Assembly (NCBI RefSeq): GCF_000474275.2
Contig: NZ_ATAE01000056.1
Location: 62,001 to 126,000 of the forward strand
Length of the DNA: 64,000 nt
DNA from: Alkalihalophilus marmarensis DSM 21297
GTDB lineage: Bacteria > Bacillota > Bacilli > Bacillales > Bacillaceae_D
Reading direction: 5' to 3'
Part shown: one piece after another, positions 16,648 to 26,557 of the stretch
How the letters are laid out: the number at the start of each line of letters is the position of its first letter
How positions within the stretch are numbered: the stretch's first letter is position 1
Translations under genes and position numbers: made by a program
Notes under the pieces: model-generated
Seen by the model: only the letters and a program-made list of their open reading frames with translations
Databases searched by the model: none
Told to the model about the DNA's origin: nothing

Positions 16648-18589
16648 ACAACGCCAACTTAATCACTTTCTTATAATAAAGTACTGATAAGATCCCGAAG
16701 ATCGAGTAGAGTGCTGCATATAATCCCATAACAATAAGCATTGGGGTCCAAAGCTCGGTGCCAAAGAAGAACCAGCCTGATTGGACAGCAAAGTAGCTGT
16801 GAACAAGTCCTACAATGAGAGGGATTCCGAAATTAAAGAGCTGTTTTCCGAGTATACCTTTTAGCAGGTCTTTTTCGGTAAAGCCTAGCTTGCGCAGGAT
16901 CTTGTAATTTGGTTGCTCCTCGTCGCCTTCTTCCACCTGTTTAAAATAAAGAATACAGCCTGAAGTAATTAAGAAGGTAAGACCAAGGAATCCAACAATG
17001 AACATGAGAAGGCCCATATTCTGTTTTTGGATACGTTCTTCCGTGTAATGAGAGCTATTGCCAAACTCATCTTTGAATGGCATGCTGTTAAACAATTCAT
17101 CAGCAACTGCTACAGTCGCTCTATCATCTAATGTGAAGCCAATATAAGTTGAGGATTCAAGTTGAATGTCTGGGTCCAAATCTGCAGCAAGCTGGGTATA
17201 GATCGACTCATCCACGATGGCGGTAGTTAACCCGCTCGTAAAATAGAGTGGCAACACGTTTTCTTTTGCTAACCCTAGATATTCTTGTTCAATAGTTGTC
17301 GTAAGGCCGTGAAAGGTAAGTGTGCCTGAATCCTGTAAGTTTAACAGCGTTTGCATCGCATCACTAAATCCTGCGAATGTCGTATCACCATCGCTTACAT
17401 TGGTCTCCCTCACCTGATGATCACTAATGACAGCCATCCTCATTTTATTAGACTCAAATTGAAAGTTCTCCATATCTCTTCCTACAATCTGTTCTACATC
17501 AACTTCCACTTGAATGACATCAATTACTTTTTCACTGTAACCAATTCCGCTATCTTGTAACACTTCACCGAACATTTCTGCATTCTCTGTGGTGATAAAT
17601 GCAAAGTCGTCAGGAGCTGTGCTCTCTGCTGTTCTTTCAGCAGAATAATACGAAATATAGCTTAATGATAGGAGGCCAATCGCTAAGGCAGATACCGTTG
17701 TGATAATGGTAAGCAGCATCGCATTTGATTTCATGCGGAACATAATCGACGATAGCGACATGACTTCGTTAATATTTAAGTATCCACCCTTACTTTTTCT
17801 AATGAGGTTGGCAATAAACCGGACAGAACCTTTGTAGAGAAAATAAGTCCCGATAATAACGGAAGCCAAAATAAAGATCATCGCAAAAAATAAATAGTTC
17901 GTAGAGACGAAGCTTCCATCAAAAAGCCTAGCAGATACGTAATAACCAGTGGCTATCAATGTGATACCTAAAATTCCCATCAAGATTTCAAGGATCGAAA
18001 TCTTTCTTACTTGGCTTTCGGTTTTACTCTTTACTTGAAAAAGAGACAGGATGCTTTGATGTTTGATATACAGATAGTTCATCAGCATAATGAAAAGGTA
18101 GATGCCTCCGAACACGAGCAGTGTTTGAATAAATGCATTTCCTGAAAAGTAAAGAGAGGCAACAGCTTCCACACCCGTTATTTTAAATAAAATCATCGCG
18201 ACTAATTTTGAAGCGGCAAAACCGATAAAGATCCCGATTACTAAGGACCCGAAATAAAGCATTAAATTTTCAGCACTTAGAATCATGAAGATACGGTTCT
18301 TCGTCATCCCAATCAGCTGAAACAACCCAATTTCTTTACTGCGTCTCTTAATAAATAAGTTATTTGCATAGATTAAAAACACAGTTACGATCGCAATAAG
18401 AAGCACGGATGCAGTCTGTATGGCTGCTAATCCTCTAAGTGACCCAGATGCCTCGTCCATTGCAGGATCATACTGCAAAGTAACAAAAGCAAAGTATAGA
18501 GCCGCACTAAACATCAGGGCAAATACATATAAATAATAGCTTTTCACATTCTTCTTAAAGCTGCGGAGAATTAAATGATTAATGCTCAT
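16646..18589 (-). CDS. bceB: BceB-type ABC transporter permease
   Basis: BceB-type permeases, with BceA, remove or release antimicrobial peptides from lipid II-cycle targets and pass the signal to a partner histidine kinase. The 647-residue protein has the expected layout. One helix lies at about residues 18-36, followed by an FtsX-like membrane bundle. A large extracellular domain at about residues 315-520 (starting near [14 protein letters not shown]) is the peptide-sensing part. Three C-terminal helices follow. Its start overlaps the end of bceA by 11 bp. The substrate (bacitracin or a lantibiotic) cannot be read from sequence. Confidence 0.85.
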   Translation of the reverse strand: MSINHLILRSFKKNVKSYYLYVFALMFSAALYFAFVTLQYDPAMDEASGSLRGLAAIQTASVLLIAIVTVFLIYANNLFIKRRSKEIGLFQLIGMTKNRIFMILSAENLMLYFGSLVIGIFIGFAASKLVAMILFKITGVEAVASLYFSGNAFIQTLLVFGGIYLFIMLMNYLYIKHQSILSLFQVKSKTESQVRKISILEILMGILGITLIATGYYVSARLFDGSFVSTNYLFFAMIFILASVIIGTYFLYKGSVRFIANLIRKSKGGYLNINEVMSLSSIMFRMKSNAMLLTIITTVSALAIGLLSLSYISYYSAERTAESTAPDDFAFITTENAEMFGEVLQDSGIGYSEKVIDVIQVEVDVEQIVGRDMENFQFESNKMRMAVISDHQVRETNVSDGDTTFAGFSDAMQTLLNLQDSGTLTFHGLTTTIEQEYLGLAKENVLPLYFTSGLTTAIVDESIYTQLAADLDPDIQLESSTYIGFTLDDRATVAVADELFNSMPFKDEFGNSSHYTEERIQKQNMGLLMFIVGFLGLTFLITSGCILYFKQVEEGDEEQPNYKILRKLGFTEKDLLKGILGKQLFNFGIPLIVGLVHSYFAVQSGWFFFGTELWTPMLIVMGLYAALYSIFGILSVLYYKKVIKLAL

Positions 18590-19340
18590 AGTGCACCCCG
18601 CCTAAAACTCCTTGCGTCTTCATAATATCTTTTAAGAAGGTGTTGCGGCTCTCTTCTCCTTTATTTAACTGGGTGTAGATTTGGCCGTCTTTTATAAAAA
18701 TGACACGGCTGCTGTAGCTCGCTGCCACTGGATCATGTGTCACCATGACAATCGTTGCTTTTCTTTTTTCGTTTAAGCTGCTTAATTTACCTAATAGGTC
18801 TGACGCTGCTTTAGAATCAAGAGCACCTGTCGGCTCATCGGCGAAAATAATGCTTGGCTCGTGAATAAACGCGCGCGCAGCAGACGTTCGCTGCTTTTGC
18901 CCTCCTGATATCTCATTAGGATATTTATCGGCAATTTCCGCAATACCTAGCTCTGCTGCCACTGTTTCGAATTTCTCGAGTGCAGCTTTTTTGGCAGTAT
19001 TCGTAATGGAGAGTGGCAGCATGATATTTTCTTTAACTGTTAATGTATCTAACAAATTATAATCTTGAAAGATGAAGCCTAAATGATGCTTTCGAAATTC
19101 TGCCAGTGTTTTTTCTTTGCTTTTCGTTAGTTCCTCACCATTAATTATCAGCGAACCGTGGCTTAGGCGGTCAATCGTTGACAAGACATTTAAAAGAGTG
19201 GTTTTGCCTGAGCCTGATGCCCCCATAATTGTTAGGAATTCTCCCTTTTCAATGCTAATATCAATTCCTTTTAATACCTCTTGTTTTGTGAATTTATTTC
19301 CATAGCTTTTATGAATTTTTCTAGCTTCAAGTATATTCAT
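18579..19340 (-). CDS. bceA: BceA-type ABC transporter ATP-binding protein
   Basis: The 253-residue ATPase has Walker [11 protein letters not shown] near residue 40, the signature ISGGQKQR, and Walker [10 protein letters not shown] with an H-loop in VMVTHD. Its MacB-like type is the usual partner of the long permease encoded next. The open frame runs upstream to 19544, but the ATG at 19340 has GGAGG correctly spaced and gives the normal N-terminus [15 protein letters not shown] BceR-type box lies about 100 bp upstream, so the transporter genes probably have their own inducible promoter inside the operon. Confidence 0.88.
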   Translation of the reverse strand: MNILEARKIHKSYGNKFTKQEVLKGIDISIEKGEFLTIMGASGSGKTTLLNVLSTIDRLSHGSLIINGEELTKSKEKTLAEFRKHHLGFIFQDYNLLDTLTVKENIMLPLSITNTAKKAALEKFETVAAELGIAEIADKYPNEISGGQKQRTSAARAFIHEPSIIFADEPTGALDSKAASDLLGKLSSLNEKRKATIVMVTHDPVAASYSSRVIFIKDGQIYTQLNKGEESRNTFLKDIMKTQGVLGGVHYEH

Positions 19341-19432
19341 AACAAAATTCCTCCATCTATTAAGATACCCTAATTGTATAAACTCTTGCACTAAGAGTCC
19401 TTTGATTCTCCTAACAAAAAGGCAAAAGCGAG

Positions 19433-19446
19433 TGACATTTTTGTCA
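19433..19446 (-). promoter_or_regulatory. BceR-type binding site upstream of bceA
   Basis: TGACA-N4-TGTCA, a perfect inverted repeat, fits the TNACA-N4-TGTNA box used by BceR-type regulators. It overlaps the bceS stop codon and lies about 95 bp before the bceA start. Downstream on the minus strand, a TATACAAT-like -10 precedes the bceA ribosome binding site. A further inverted repeat, ACTCTT-N5-AAGAGT, lies at 19382-19398. Confidence 0.7.
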
Positions 19447-20451
19447 CACGCCTTGAATCTGGAGAAATTGATTTTCTTGTGAAAAGGTGAGGGTAAAGGT
19501 TGTCCCGCTGCCAACAGTTGATTGAACGGAAATATGGATGCCAAGCGGAGCGGCAGCCTTTTTTGCTAAGTATAAACCCATACCAGTTGCATGCTGATCT
19601 TGATGCTGATTAGTAGAGGTAAAACCTTTATCAAAAATTCTTGAAAGATCCCTTGGGTCGATTCCGCGGCCGTTATCTGCTACAGTTAGGGTCGTTTGTC
19701 CTTTTTGTACAGAGGATTGGATCATAATTTCTGAGCCTTCTTCGCTGTATTTTACGGCATTTGTTAAGAGCTGGCGTAGAATAAAGGCCAGCCATTTCGC
19801 ATCAGTGAGTACTTCTGATGAAGCTAATTCAACGTCAAAGCCAATTCCTTTCTTTACACACCACGAACGCAACGTGTGAATCTCGCTGTAAAGCAGCGGC
19901 TCAAGATCAACTTTTTCAATAAACAAATCATTTTCAATAAAAGGAATACGCTTTTGATGCAGTTGTTGATCGAGCAAAAAGTGAATTCGCAACCATTCAT
20001 GCATAAGCTCTGATTTTAATGTTGGATCATTCGTGCGATCAATAATTAATCGCAAAGCAGTTAAAGGTGTTTTCACCTCATGGATCCAAGAAAGCAGCTC
20101 ATCTTTCTCTTGTTCAAGCAATAATTGATTTATAGAGGCTTCTTTTTCTAATTGTTCAACCGGAGAGGTGATCTGGTCATAAACGAGCGCTTCAAAAGGA
20201 CTGTTTGGCTGAGGTAGAGTGGTTATATCAGTTGTAGAATCACGAGCATCAAGCTCCTTAAAAAAAGCTGTTTCTCTAAAATACCGAATAATGACAAAGA
20301 GGCTTGAAATCACGAGTGAGAGAAACATGTAATAAAGCATTGACTCCAGCGAGAGAGAGGGATCTAGATAAGCCATAAATAAACCAAGCAGCTGCAAAAG
20401 TACAATCAAAAAGATCCAGCTGATTCTCTCCTTAATGAATGTCCTGATCAT
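19444..20451 (-). CDS. bceS: BceS-type intramembrane-sensing histidine kinase
   Basis: The 335-residue kinase has two N-terminal helices (about 11-30 and 37-56) with almost no extracellular loop. That is the hallmark of kinases that sense through their BceAB transporter. The phosphoacceptor is His124 in [10 protein letters not shown]. The ATPase domain shows NAVKYS, DNGRGI and GMGLYLAKK boxes. It follows bceR by 4 bp and precedes bceA by about 103 bp. No ligand domain is present, so signalling should depend on the adjacent transporter. Confidence 0.88.
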   Translation of the reverse strand: MIRTFIKERISWIFLIVLLQLLGLFMAYLDPSLSLESMLYYMFLSLVISSLFVIIRYFRETAFFKELDARDSTTDITTLPQPNSPFEALVYDQITSPVEQLEKEASINQLLLEQEKDELLSWIHEVKTPLTALRLIIDRTNDPTLKSELMHEWLRIHFLLDQQLHQKRIPFIENDLFIEKVDLEPLLYSEIHTLRSWCVKKGIGFDVELASSEVLTDAKWLAFILRQLLTNAVKYSEEGSEIMIQSSVQKGQTTLTVADNGRGIDPRDLSRIFDKGFTSTNQHQDQHATGMGLYLAKKAAAPLGIHISVQSTVGSGTTFTLTFSQENQFLQIQGV

Positions 20452-20455
20452 TATC

Positions 20456-21136
20456 TCACCTCTCTATCGCCATATATCCTTGACTGACTTTTGTCTCAAT
20501 TCCTGCTCCGAGGCCAATTTCAGCTAACTTTTTACGAAGCCTGTTTACATTCACAGTTAACGTATTATCGCTAATGAAGCGCTGATCGTCCCATAAAAGG
20601 TTAATTAACTCCTCTCGGCTGACGATTTTATTCTTGCGCTCAACAAGCAGTTTTAAGATAAATATTTCATTTTTAGTAAGCTCAATCATTCCATGATCAT
20701 TAGAGATCCGGTTTCTCTCAAGATCAATCGTTGCACCCATCCATGTCTTTAAATCGGGTGCGGCCGTACTATAGTTATAAACACGGCGCAGGATCGCTTG
20801 AATTTTTGCAATTAATACTTCAAAATGAAATGGCTTTTGAACAAAATCATCAGCGCCTAAATTCATCGACATCACCATATCAGTAGGGTGATCACGTGAA
20901 GATAAAAAGATAATCGGTACATTAGAGTGCTCTCGAATCATTCGGCACCAATGAAATCCGTCATATTTCGGAAGCTGGATATCAATGATCACTAAATCGG
21001 GTTGAACCTCTGCAAAGCTCTCCATCACTTTTTGAAAGTCCCGCACCCCATACACTTCATACTCCCAAGCGGTAAGCCGCTCTTTGATCTCTTTAAAAAG
21101 AGAAGCATCATCTTCTATTAAAAAAATCTTAAACAT
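20456..21136 (-). CDS. bceR: BceR-type response regulator
   Basis: The 226-residue OmpR-family regulator has a receiver domain with the acidic pair in FLIEDD, phosphoacceptor Asp52 in VIIDIQLPK, and Lys102-type KPF. A winged-helix DNA-binding domain covers about residues 130-225. It is the first gene of a minus-strand module bceR-bceS-bceA-bceB. The expected target is the TGACA-N4-TGTCA box ahead of bceA. The start has GGAAGGTGTGG upstream. Confidence 0.88.
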   Translation of the reverse strand: MFKIFLIEDDASLFKEIKERLTAWEYEVYGVRDFQKVMESFAEVQPDLVIIDIQLPKYDGFHWCRMIREHSNVPIIFLSSRDHPTDMVMSMNLGADDFVQKPFHFEVLIAKIQAILRRVYNYSTAAPDLKTWMGATIDLERNRISNDHGMIELTKNEIFILKLLVERKNKIVSREELINLLWDDQRFISDNTLTVNVNRLRKKLAEIGLGAGIETKVSQGYMAIER

Positions 21137-21250
21137 TCAAATCACCACACCTTCCTTAAAAGTATAGCAAAATGTGATGAGAAAGGGGAATGATGGAAGT
21201 AACCTATGGTAAAATTTTACTTGAGTCATAAAAAGAATGGGGGATACGGA

Positions 21251-22027
21251 ATGGGAATTGATTTTCACAGTAAGGAAAACCAACAAAGCTATACCACAAG
21301 AAATGTTCATTCTATATGGAGTGAGACGATACAGAAATTAGTACCTTTCGATCGCATATCGACTGCACTGGATGTTGGGTGCGGTGGGGGCATTTACTCC
21401 AAGGCTCTTTCTGATATGGGCGTAGATTCAATCATAGGAGTAGATTTTTCTCACGCCATGCTTGAAGGGGCAAAGGAAAATTGCAAGGGCTACCCGAGAA
21501 TTTCATTTACACATGGTCATGCTTTTGACACTGGAGTAGAAGGGGAAAGTATCGATTTATTGCTGGAGAGAGCATTGATTCACCATCTCCAAGATCTTGC
21601 CTCCTGCTTTAAAGAAGGGCATCGAGTTTTAAAGGAAGAAGGATGTTACATCATCCAAGACCGTACACCAGAAGATTGTTTAGTAGAAGGAAGCGACGAA
21701 CATATAAGAGGATATTTCTTTAAGCTGTTCCCTAGATTAATTGACAAAGAAACGAGCCGCCGACATACTAGCCAAACAGTCATTCACCATCTAAAAGCGG
21801 CTGGCTTTAAAGAAATCGAGGAAAGAAAGCTGTGGGAGATCAGAAAAGTATATAATCATAAAAATCAATTACTACAGGACCTTAAGGAGAGAGTAGGGAG
21901 AAGTATTTTACATGAGTTAGATGATAACGAATTACAGCATCTTATTCAGTTTATTGATAGAGCATTGCCATCTGAAGGTCAGATTGTTGAAAAAGATAGA
22001 TGGACGATATGGAGGGTTGTTAAATAA
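21251..22027 (+). CDS. Class I SAM-dependent methyltransferase
   Basis: The 258-residue protein has a Rossmann-fold methyltransferase core: motif I DVGCGGGIYSKAL at about residue 50, then GVDFSHAMLEGAKEN and the later LLLERALIHHL segment. The methyl acceptor is unknown; the closest general look is UbiE/Methyltransf_11. The frame is open from 21206, but the ATG at 21251, after GGGGGATACGGA, is better. It is followed after 16 bp by a GNAT gene and then a VOC gene, a run of small-molecule-modification enzymes. Confidence 0.82.
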   Translation: MGIDFHSKENQQSYTTRNVHSIWSETIQKLVPFDRISTALDVGCGGGIYSKALSDMGVDSIIGVDFSHAMLEGAKENCKGYPRISFTHGHAFDTGVEGESIDLLLERALIHHLQDLASCFKEGHRVLKEEGCYIIQDRTPEDCLVEGSDEHIRGYFFKLFPRLIDKETSRRHTSQTVIHHLKAAGFKEIEERKLWEIRKVYNHKNQLLQDLKERVGRSILHELDDNELQHLIQFIDRALPSEGQIVEKDRWTIWRVVK

Positions 22028-22043
22028 GAGGAGATGGTAATTT

Positions 22044-22544
22044 ATGGACGAACAGTTGTTAATTCGGGAAATTAGGATAGAGGATGTTGAAAGAGTGTCA
22101 GGGCTCTTAAATAAGGTAACCAAAGACTTAATTAAGAGAGGAATTAACCAATGGGAGTACCCCTTTGATAGGGAGCTGCTGTTAGAGCAAGCTAGACATC
22201 ACCATTCATATGTCGTAACAACCGAAGAAAAAGAAATCATAGGGACCTTTTGTATAAAGGATATTGAACAGATCAATGATTTATCGTTGAAAGGTCTAAA
22301 TAAATACCTTTACCAATTAGCTATCATACCTGAGTATCAAGGAAAGAATGCAGGGGCTGTTGTATTGAGTTTCGCATATAAGCTGGTTAAGAAGTTGAAT
22401 ACGGCCCTCTATCTAGATTGTTGGGCAGGAAACGAAAAGTTAAAGCAATTTTATCTGAGAAATGGGATGTCTTATATAGGTGACTTTCAAGAAGAAGGCT
22501 ATTTTATAAGTGTGTTTACCTATAACCATCCCCAAAAGGGTTAA
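22044..22544 (+). CDS. GNAT family N-acetyltransferase
   Basis: The 166-residue protein shows the acetyl-CoA-binding pattern of GNAT enzymes: LYQLAIIPEYQGKNAGAVVL (motif A) and a C-terminal LYLDCWAGNEKLKQFYLRNG segment. The substrate is unknown. It starts 16 bp after the methyltransferase with GAGGAGATGG ahead of the ATG, and probably shares its transcript. Confidence 0.85.
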   Translation: MDEQLLIREIRIEDVERVSGLLNKVTKDLIKRGINQWEYPFDRELLLEQARHHHSYVVTTEEKEIIGTFCIKDIEQINDLSLKGLNKYLYQLAIIPEYQGKNAGAVVLSFAYKLVKKLNTALYLDCWAGNEKLKQFYLRNGMSYIGDFQEEGYFISVFTYNHPQKG

Positions 22545-22560
22545 CGTGAGAGGAGAAAGC

Positions 22561-22953
22561 TTGAAAGAATTATTATTACGATCACACTGCGTGTTCCCGA
22601 CACCAAATATCATCAAAACAGCCAACTACTATGAGCAGAAAATGGGATTTAAAGCTGTACATTATCTGGACGCCAGTGAGCCGCATATTTGTCTGTATCG
22701 CGACTCAACAGAGATCATCTTAACGAAAACGAATGGGCAAAAGGTCATTCCGAATCGAACGCTGTATGGTTACGGCTATGATGCCTATTTCATCACAACG
22801 AATCAAGAAACGCTGGAAAAAGAGTTCAAGCAATCCGGCGTAAAAATCGTACGGCCCTTGCAACACACGGATTATCAAAATAAAGAGTTTGTGGTAGAGG
22901 ACATCGATGGACGGTGGTTAGGGTTTGGTGTGAAGGTGGAAGAAAGGGAATAG
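22561..22953 (+). CDS. VOC (glyoxalase/bleomycin-resistance) family protein
   Basis: The 130-residue protein has the paired beta-alpha-beta-beta-beta modules of the vicinal-oxygen-chelate fold. The N-terminal module has FPTPNIIKTANYYEQKMGF and the C-terminal one ends VVEDIDGRWLGFG. Family members act as dioxygenases, isomerases or antibiotic-binding proteins; which applies here is unclear. The preferred start is the TTG at 22561, preceded by AGAGGAGAAAG. An upstream in-frame ATG would overlap the GNAT gene. Confidence 0.8.
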   Translation: MKELLLRSHCVFPTPNIIKTANYYEQKMGFKAVHYLDASEPHICLYRDSTEIILTKTNGQKVIPNRTLYGYGYDAYFITTNQETLEKEFKQSGVKIVRPLQHTDYQNKEFVVEDIDGRWLGFGVKVEERE

Positions 22954-23015
22954 GCATTAGTTTGTTCGAGAGCTTATTTCTAAATTCAACGTTGAACAAT
23001 TCTGCCAACGTATAA

Positions 23016-23050
23016 AAAGAACGATTTTCATCAAGGAAATCGTTCTTCTT
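23016..23050. terminator. Terminator between convergent genes
   Basis: AAGAACGATTT and AAATCGTTCTT arms form an 11-bp stem with a nine-base loop, followed by CTTC on the plus strand. It separates the VOC gene from the minus-strand gene ending at 23063. Confidence 0.7.
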
Positions 23051-23062
23051 CATTTCTACAAC

Positions 23063-23578
23063 CTATTCTATTCTCGACCCGGCATCAGATAATGAGGAAG
23101 GATTTATCTTCTTATCTAGAATACGAATCAAACCTATGCTGCTCTTTACTAACCAAAAAGTCATTGTAAGAACAGAGAACGTATACAGGCTGTTCCACCC
23201 CTTATGATACTCAACTAAATTTGTATGCTGCTCAAGCCAATCCTCTAACAATGTCATCGGGCCGCTAAAAAGGAAAACGCTCAAAATAGATAAGAGCGGC
23301 TTCATTTTATAGGTGAATTGGTTATAGATCACACATGATAACGGGAATAAGATATATAAAAATACAATGTTAGAATCAAATAATTTTGGGAAATAACGAT
23401 TTGGGTACTTTACATATTTTCTCTTGATAACAGGGCCATCGATTAAGGTAGAAACGAGCGTCTTAATAAAGAAAATAAGAAACCAGTCCTTTGAATCGCC
23501 TTTTCTTCTTAATAAAACAAAAATAGTTGTCACTAGACCAAGCAGGGTTAGTATATTTAATATATGTCGATCTTTCAT
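23063..23578 (-). CDS. CBO0543-like membrane protein
   Basis: The 171-residue product has about five hydrophobic segments and the motif pattern DGPVIKRKYVKYPNRYFPKL, followed by SGPMTLLEDWLEQHTNLVEY and a KGWN loop. I associate this with the CBO0543 family of Firmicutes membrane proteins, whose function is unknown. The ATG is preceded by GGAGGTG. It stands alone, convergent with the VOC gene. Confidence 0.7.
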   Translation of the reverse strand: MKDRHILNILTLLGLVTTIFVLLRRKGDSKDWFLIFFIKTLVSTLIDGPVIKRKYVKYPNRYFPKLFDSNIVFLYILFPLSCVIYNQFTYKMKPLLSILSVFLFSGPMTLLEDWLEQHTNLVEYHKGWNSLYTFSVLTMTFWLVKSSIGLIRILDKKINPSSLSDAGSRIE

Positions 23579-23710
23579 ATAAACACCTCCACATTTATAT
23601 GATGACCGGTTTCATATGTATTATGTGACTTTAGTTTAAATGGAACCATATGTAACCTATTCTCTCTAATGACCGTCTTATTGGTAACATGAAATTAAGG
23701 AGATGCTTAG

Positions 23711-24316
23711 ATGAAAATGACTAAAATAATTATTCTTGCTCTAGCTGTCTTATTGATTGGCGGTACAGCTGTTGCAACAACATCATTTATAAATAGTGGA
23801 TCAAAAGAAGAAGAGCAGGTGGAGCCAGCGTTTATACGTGTAACCGGGATGATTGAAAGCGTAGAAGAACGTGATGGAACCTTATACTATTTGATTAATG
23901 AAGGGCAGGATGAAACAAGCTACATCATTGTTTCCTCTGACACTGTGGTATTTGACAATACGGGGGACGTTACAGAGCTTGAGCCAGGTGAAGAGATAAC
24001 AGCTTACACTTATGCGAATAAGCCAATGCCCCTTATTTATCCGCCGCAGTACAACCCAGAAGTTATTATTGTTGAAACGGACCTAATTGGGAGTGCGGCA
24101 GTCGGGACCTTTAATGACGAGTTAGTTGATGAAACGTTGTCGTTGAAATTGAATGTAAGTGAAGAGACGGAGCTATCAAGTCTCACAGGGAAAGATGTGG
24201 GGGTTGAAGACCTGGAAGGGCAAGATCTGCTTGTCTTTTACTCATTCACCACAAAGAGTATTCCAGCGCAAACAACTCCGGAAAAAATCATTGTATTAGA
24301 CGGAGAGGAATCTTAG
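23711..24316 (+). CDS. Uncharacterised secreted or membrane-anchored protein
   Basis: The 201-residue product has an N-terminal hydrophobic signal sequence (IIILALAVLLIGGTAVA) but no lipobox cysteine. An acidic, beta-rich domain of about 170 residues follows. It contains VTGMIESVEERDGTLYYLI, then a second half with similar rhythm (GKDVGVEDLEGQDLLVFY). No catalytic motif is apparent and I do not recognise the family. The ATG follows TAAGGAGATG. A phased repeat array begins about 25 bp after the stop. Confidence 0.65.
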   Translation: MKMTKIIILALAVLLIGGTAVATTSFINSGSKEEEQVEPAFIRVTGMIESVEERDGTLYYLINEGQDETSYIIVSSDTVVFDNTGDVTELEPGEEITAYTYANKPMPLIYPPQYNPEVIIVETDLIGSAAVGTFNDELVDETLSLKLNVSEETELSSLTGKDVGVEDLEGQDLLVFYSFTTKSIPAQTTPEKIIVLDGEES

Positions 24317-24340
24317 AAGTAGGCGAGGAGAGTGAGGCAG

Positions 24341-24540
24341 GCGTCTGGGTGAGCGTTTAATTGTATACTTTAGGACCATTTATGCGCCGGTGTGAGAGGT
24401 GATTGCGCTCATCTTCCGTACGATTGCGTTGGTTGCGAGCTGAATTGCGTCAATCTCCTTTAAATGCGCCGCTTCAAACGCTATATGCGTCAGTGTTCAG
24501 CACAATTACATTCATTCCCAGAGTAATTGCGTCGCTTCAC
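24341..24540. repeat. Phased 21-bp TGCG array, copy 1
   Basis: TGCG or a close variant begins at 24362, 24383, 24404, 24425, 24446, 24465, 24486, 24507 and 24528. All steps are 21 bp except one of 19 bp (24446 to 24465). AGCACAATT occupies 24499-24507 and the array ends ATTGCGTCGCTTC. Units usually read AATTGCGTC or AATGCGCC with unconserved bases between. Copies with the same layout lie at 33.5 and 51.5 kb. No gene is supported inside it. Confidence 0.75.
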
Positions 24541-24562
24541 CCGACGTCACTCTCTTTACCAC

Positions 24563-24606
24563 ACAAACAAAAGAAGCTGCTCCCGCATATGGCGGGAGCA
24601 GCTTCT
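24563..24606 (-). terminator. Intrinsic terminator for glnS
   Basis: AGAAGCTGCTCCCGC and its complement form a 15-bp stem. On the minus strand it is followed by TTTTGTTTGTG, just after the glnS stop. Confidence 0.85.
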
Positions 24607-24614
24607 AACTTGTT

Positions 24615-26291
24615 TTAAAGCTTAAATGAACTCTTCAATGAGACAATCAAGTTAAATACTGGGTTGTCTTTTGCTGTTTCTTTTGGATCGACGTTGAAGT
24701 AGCCATGTCTGAAGAATTGGAACTTGTCTTGCGGGCTGACTTCTTTCATGTTCGGTTCAACGAAGCCTTTTAACACTTCTAGAGAGTTTGGATTCACTTG
24801 GTCTAGGAATGTCTTTTCTGCAGCTGGCTCAGTTGCATCTTCTTCCTGCTCTTCAGGATCTTCATTTAGTAATAGCGGCTCATATAGGCGGAACTCTGCT
24901 GGTACAGCTTGAGTTGCTTCGACCCAGTGAAGGGTTCCTTTTACTTTACGGCCGGTGAAGCCTGACCCACTCTTTGTTTCAGGGTCATACGTACAGTGAA
25001 TTTCAACAACATTACCATCCTCATCTTTAATCACGTCTTCACATTTAATGAAGTACGCATGCTTTAGACGAACCTCGTTGCCTGGGAAGAGGCGGAAGTA
25101 TTTCTTAGGAGGGTTCTCCATGAAATCTTCTTGCTCGATATAAATTTCTCTTGAGAATGGGATTTGTCTTGTGCCCATTTCAGGATTTTCTGGATTGATT
25201 TCCGCCTCAAGCATTTCTACTTGTCCTTCTGGATAGTTCGTAATCACAACTTTTAATGGACGCAGGATTCCCATTGTGCGAGGAGCCTTCATTTTTAAGT
25301 CTTCACGTACAAAGTAATCAAGCATTTGTGAGTCGACAGCACCTGATCCTTTTGAGACACCCGTTTCCCGTACAAATGTGCGGATCGCTTCAGGTGTATA
25401 ACCTCTTCTTCTAAGACCAGAAACCGTCGGCATGCGAGGGTCATCCCATCCGTCTACAAAACCTTCGTCTACAAGCTGCTTTAACTTACGTTTACTCATC
25501 ACAGCATTCGTAATATTTAAGCGGCCGAATTCAATTTGTTGCGGAACGCTTTCTGTTTCACATTCACGGACAATCCAGTCATACAGCGGGCGTTGATCTT
25601 CAAACTCCGTCGTACAGATTGAATGTGTCACATCTTCAATCGCATCTTCAAGCGGGTGAGCAAAAGCATACATTGGGTAAATGCACCACTCGTCGCCTGT
25701 GTTATGGTGTGTCGTATGTGAAATACGATAAATTACCGGGTCTCTTAAGTTAATGTTAGGAGAGCTCATATCAATCTTCGCTCGTAACACTTTCTCTCCG
25801 TTGCCAAATTCACCTTTACGCATACGCTCAAATAAATCGAGGTTTTCCTCAATAGAGCGGTCACGGTAAGGGCTGTCTTTACCAGGCTCAGTAAGTGTGC
25901 CGCGGTATTCACGGATTTCATCTGCTGAGAGATCATCTACATAAGCTTTACCTTTTTTAATAAGAAGCACTGCTTTTTCATACATCTCTTGGAAGTAATT
26001 TGAAGCGAAAAAGAGGCCGTCCCAGTCATAGCCAAGCCATTTTACATCTTCTTTGATAGCATGAACATATTCAGAATCCTCTTTAAGAGGGTTCGTGTCA
26101 TCAAAGCGCAGATTGGTTTTTCCGTTAAATTCATCTGCAAGGTCAAAGTTAATAACGATTGATTTTGCATGTCCGATATGTAAATAGCCGTTAGGTTCTG
26201 GTGGGAAACGAGTCGTCACATGGGTGCGTTTGCCGGACTCTAAGTCTTCTTTTATGATGTTTCGAATAAAATTGGAAGAAGTATGTTCCAT
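24615..26291 (-). CDS. glnS: Glutaminyl-tRNA synthetase
   Basis: GlnRS charges tRNA(Gln) directly with glutamine. The 558-residue protein is a class I enzyme of the GlnRS subfamily. It has [17 protein letters not shown] with HIGH at residues 38-41, the KMSKS equivalent VMSKRKL at 264-270, and two C-terminal beta-barrel anticodon-binding domains. An acidic insert (about residues 490-505) interrupts the second barrel. The frame is open to 26348, but the ATG at 26291 gives the usual N-terminus. It coexists with GatCAB in the same window, which would otherwise supply Gln-tRNA. No T-box leader is seen upstream. Confidence 0.95.
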   Translation of the reverse strand: MEHTSSNFIRNIIKEDLESGKRTHVTTRFPPEPNGYLHIGHAKSIVINFDLADEFNGKTNLRFDDTNPLKEDSEYVHAIKEDVKWLGYDWDGLFFASNYFQEMYEKAVLLIKKGKAYVDDLSADEIREYRGTLTEPGKDSPYRDRSIEENLDLFERMRKGEFGNGEKVLRAKIDMSSPNINLRDPVIYRISHTTHHNTGDEWCIYPMYAFAHPLEDAIEDVTHSICTTEFEDQRPLYDWIVRECETESVPQQIEFGRLNITNAVMSKRKLKQLVDEGFVDGWDDPRMPTVSGLRRRGYTPEAIRTFVRETGVSKGSGAVDSQMLDYFVREDLKMKAPRTMGILRPLKVVITNYPEGQVEMLEAEINPENPEMGTRQIPFSREIYIEQEDFMENPPKKYFRLFPGNEVRLKHAYFIKCEDVIKDEDGNVVEIHCTYDPETKSGSGFTGRKVKGTLHWVEATQAVPAEFRLYEPLLLNEDPEEQEEDATEPAAEKTFLDQVNPNSLEVLKGFVEPNMKEVSPQDKFQFFRHGYFNVDPKETAKDNPVFNLIVSLKSSFKL

Positions 26292-26363
26292 ATTTTTCAC
26301 GCCTTTTCTTAGATTGAATTGTGTATAGAATGTTTTTCCATTATACATCGTTTAATAGAGAAT

Positions 26364-26391
26364 ATTGTATCACAACTCACTGGCGGAACAA
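26364..26391 (-). promoter_or_regulatory. Candidate sigma-A promoter for glnS
   Basis: On the minus strand TTGTTC (26391-26386) and TACAAT (26369-26364) are separated by 16 bp, about 75 bp upstream of the glnS start. Confidence 0.4.
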
Positions 26392-26557
26392 ATGCCAGGC
26401 TTTCTATTTAACAGGGTTTTCACCGTTTTTTTAGTGAAGTAGAGTGGTTTATGGTGCCCTGTTCGAAAATCGATTATGCAATCACTCCATGTAATGTAGC
26501 AAACTTGCATTTTGCCCATAGGATAAGGATAGGAGTCTAGAGAGTGAGGGGTATGCG

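Noticed and set aside
24341-24540. CRISPR-like interpretation of the 21-bp arrays
   Set aside because: Only a 4-9 bp core is conserved per unit. Repeats and spacers cannot be separated, and no cas genes are present.
24403-24618. 71-codon plus-strand open frame
   Set aside because: It runs through the phased TGCG array and the glnS terminator. Its Arg/Ser/Leu-rich sequence is an artefact of the 21-bp (seven-codon) period.
26292-26557. T-box leader for glnS, or a structured RNA in this spacer
   Set aside because: The glnS leader is only about 75 nt and has no T-box sequence. An AACAGGG/CCCTGTT pair (26410-26463) exists but matches nothing I know.
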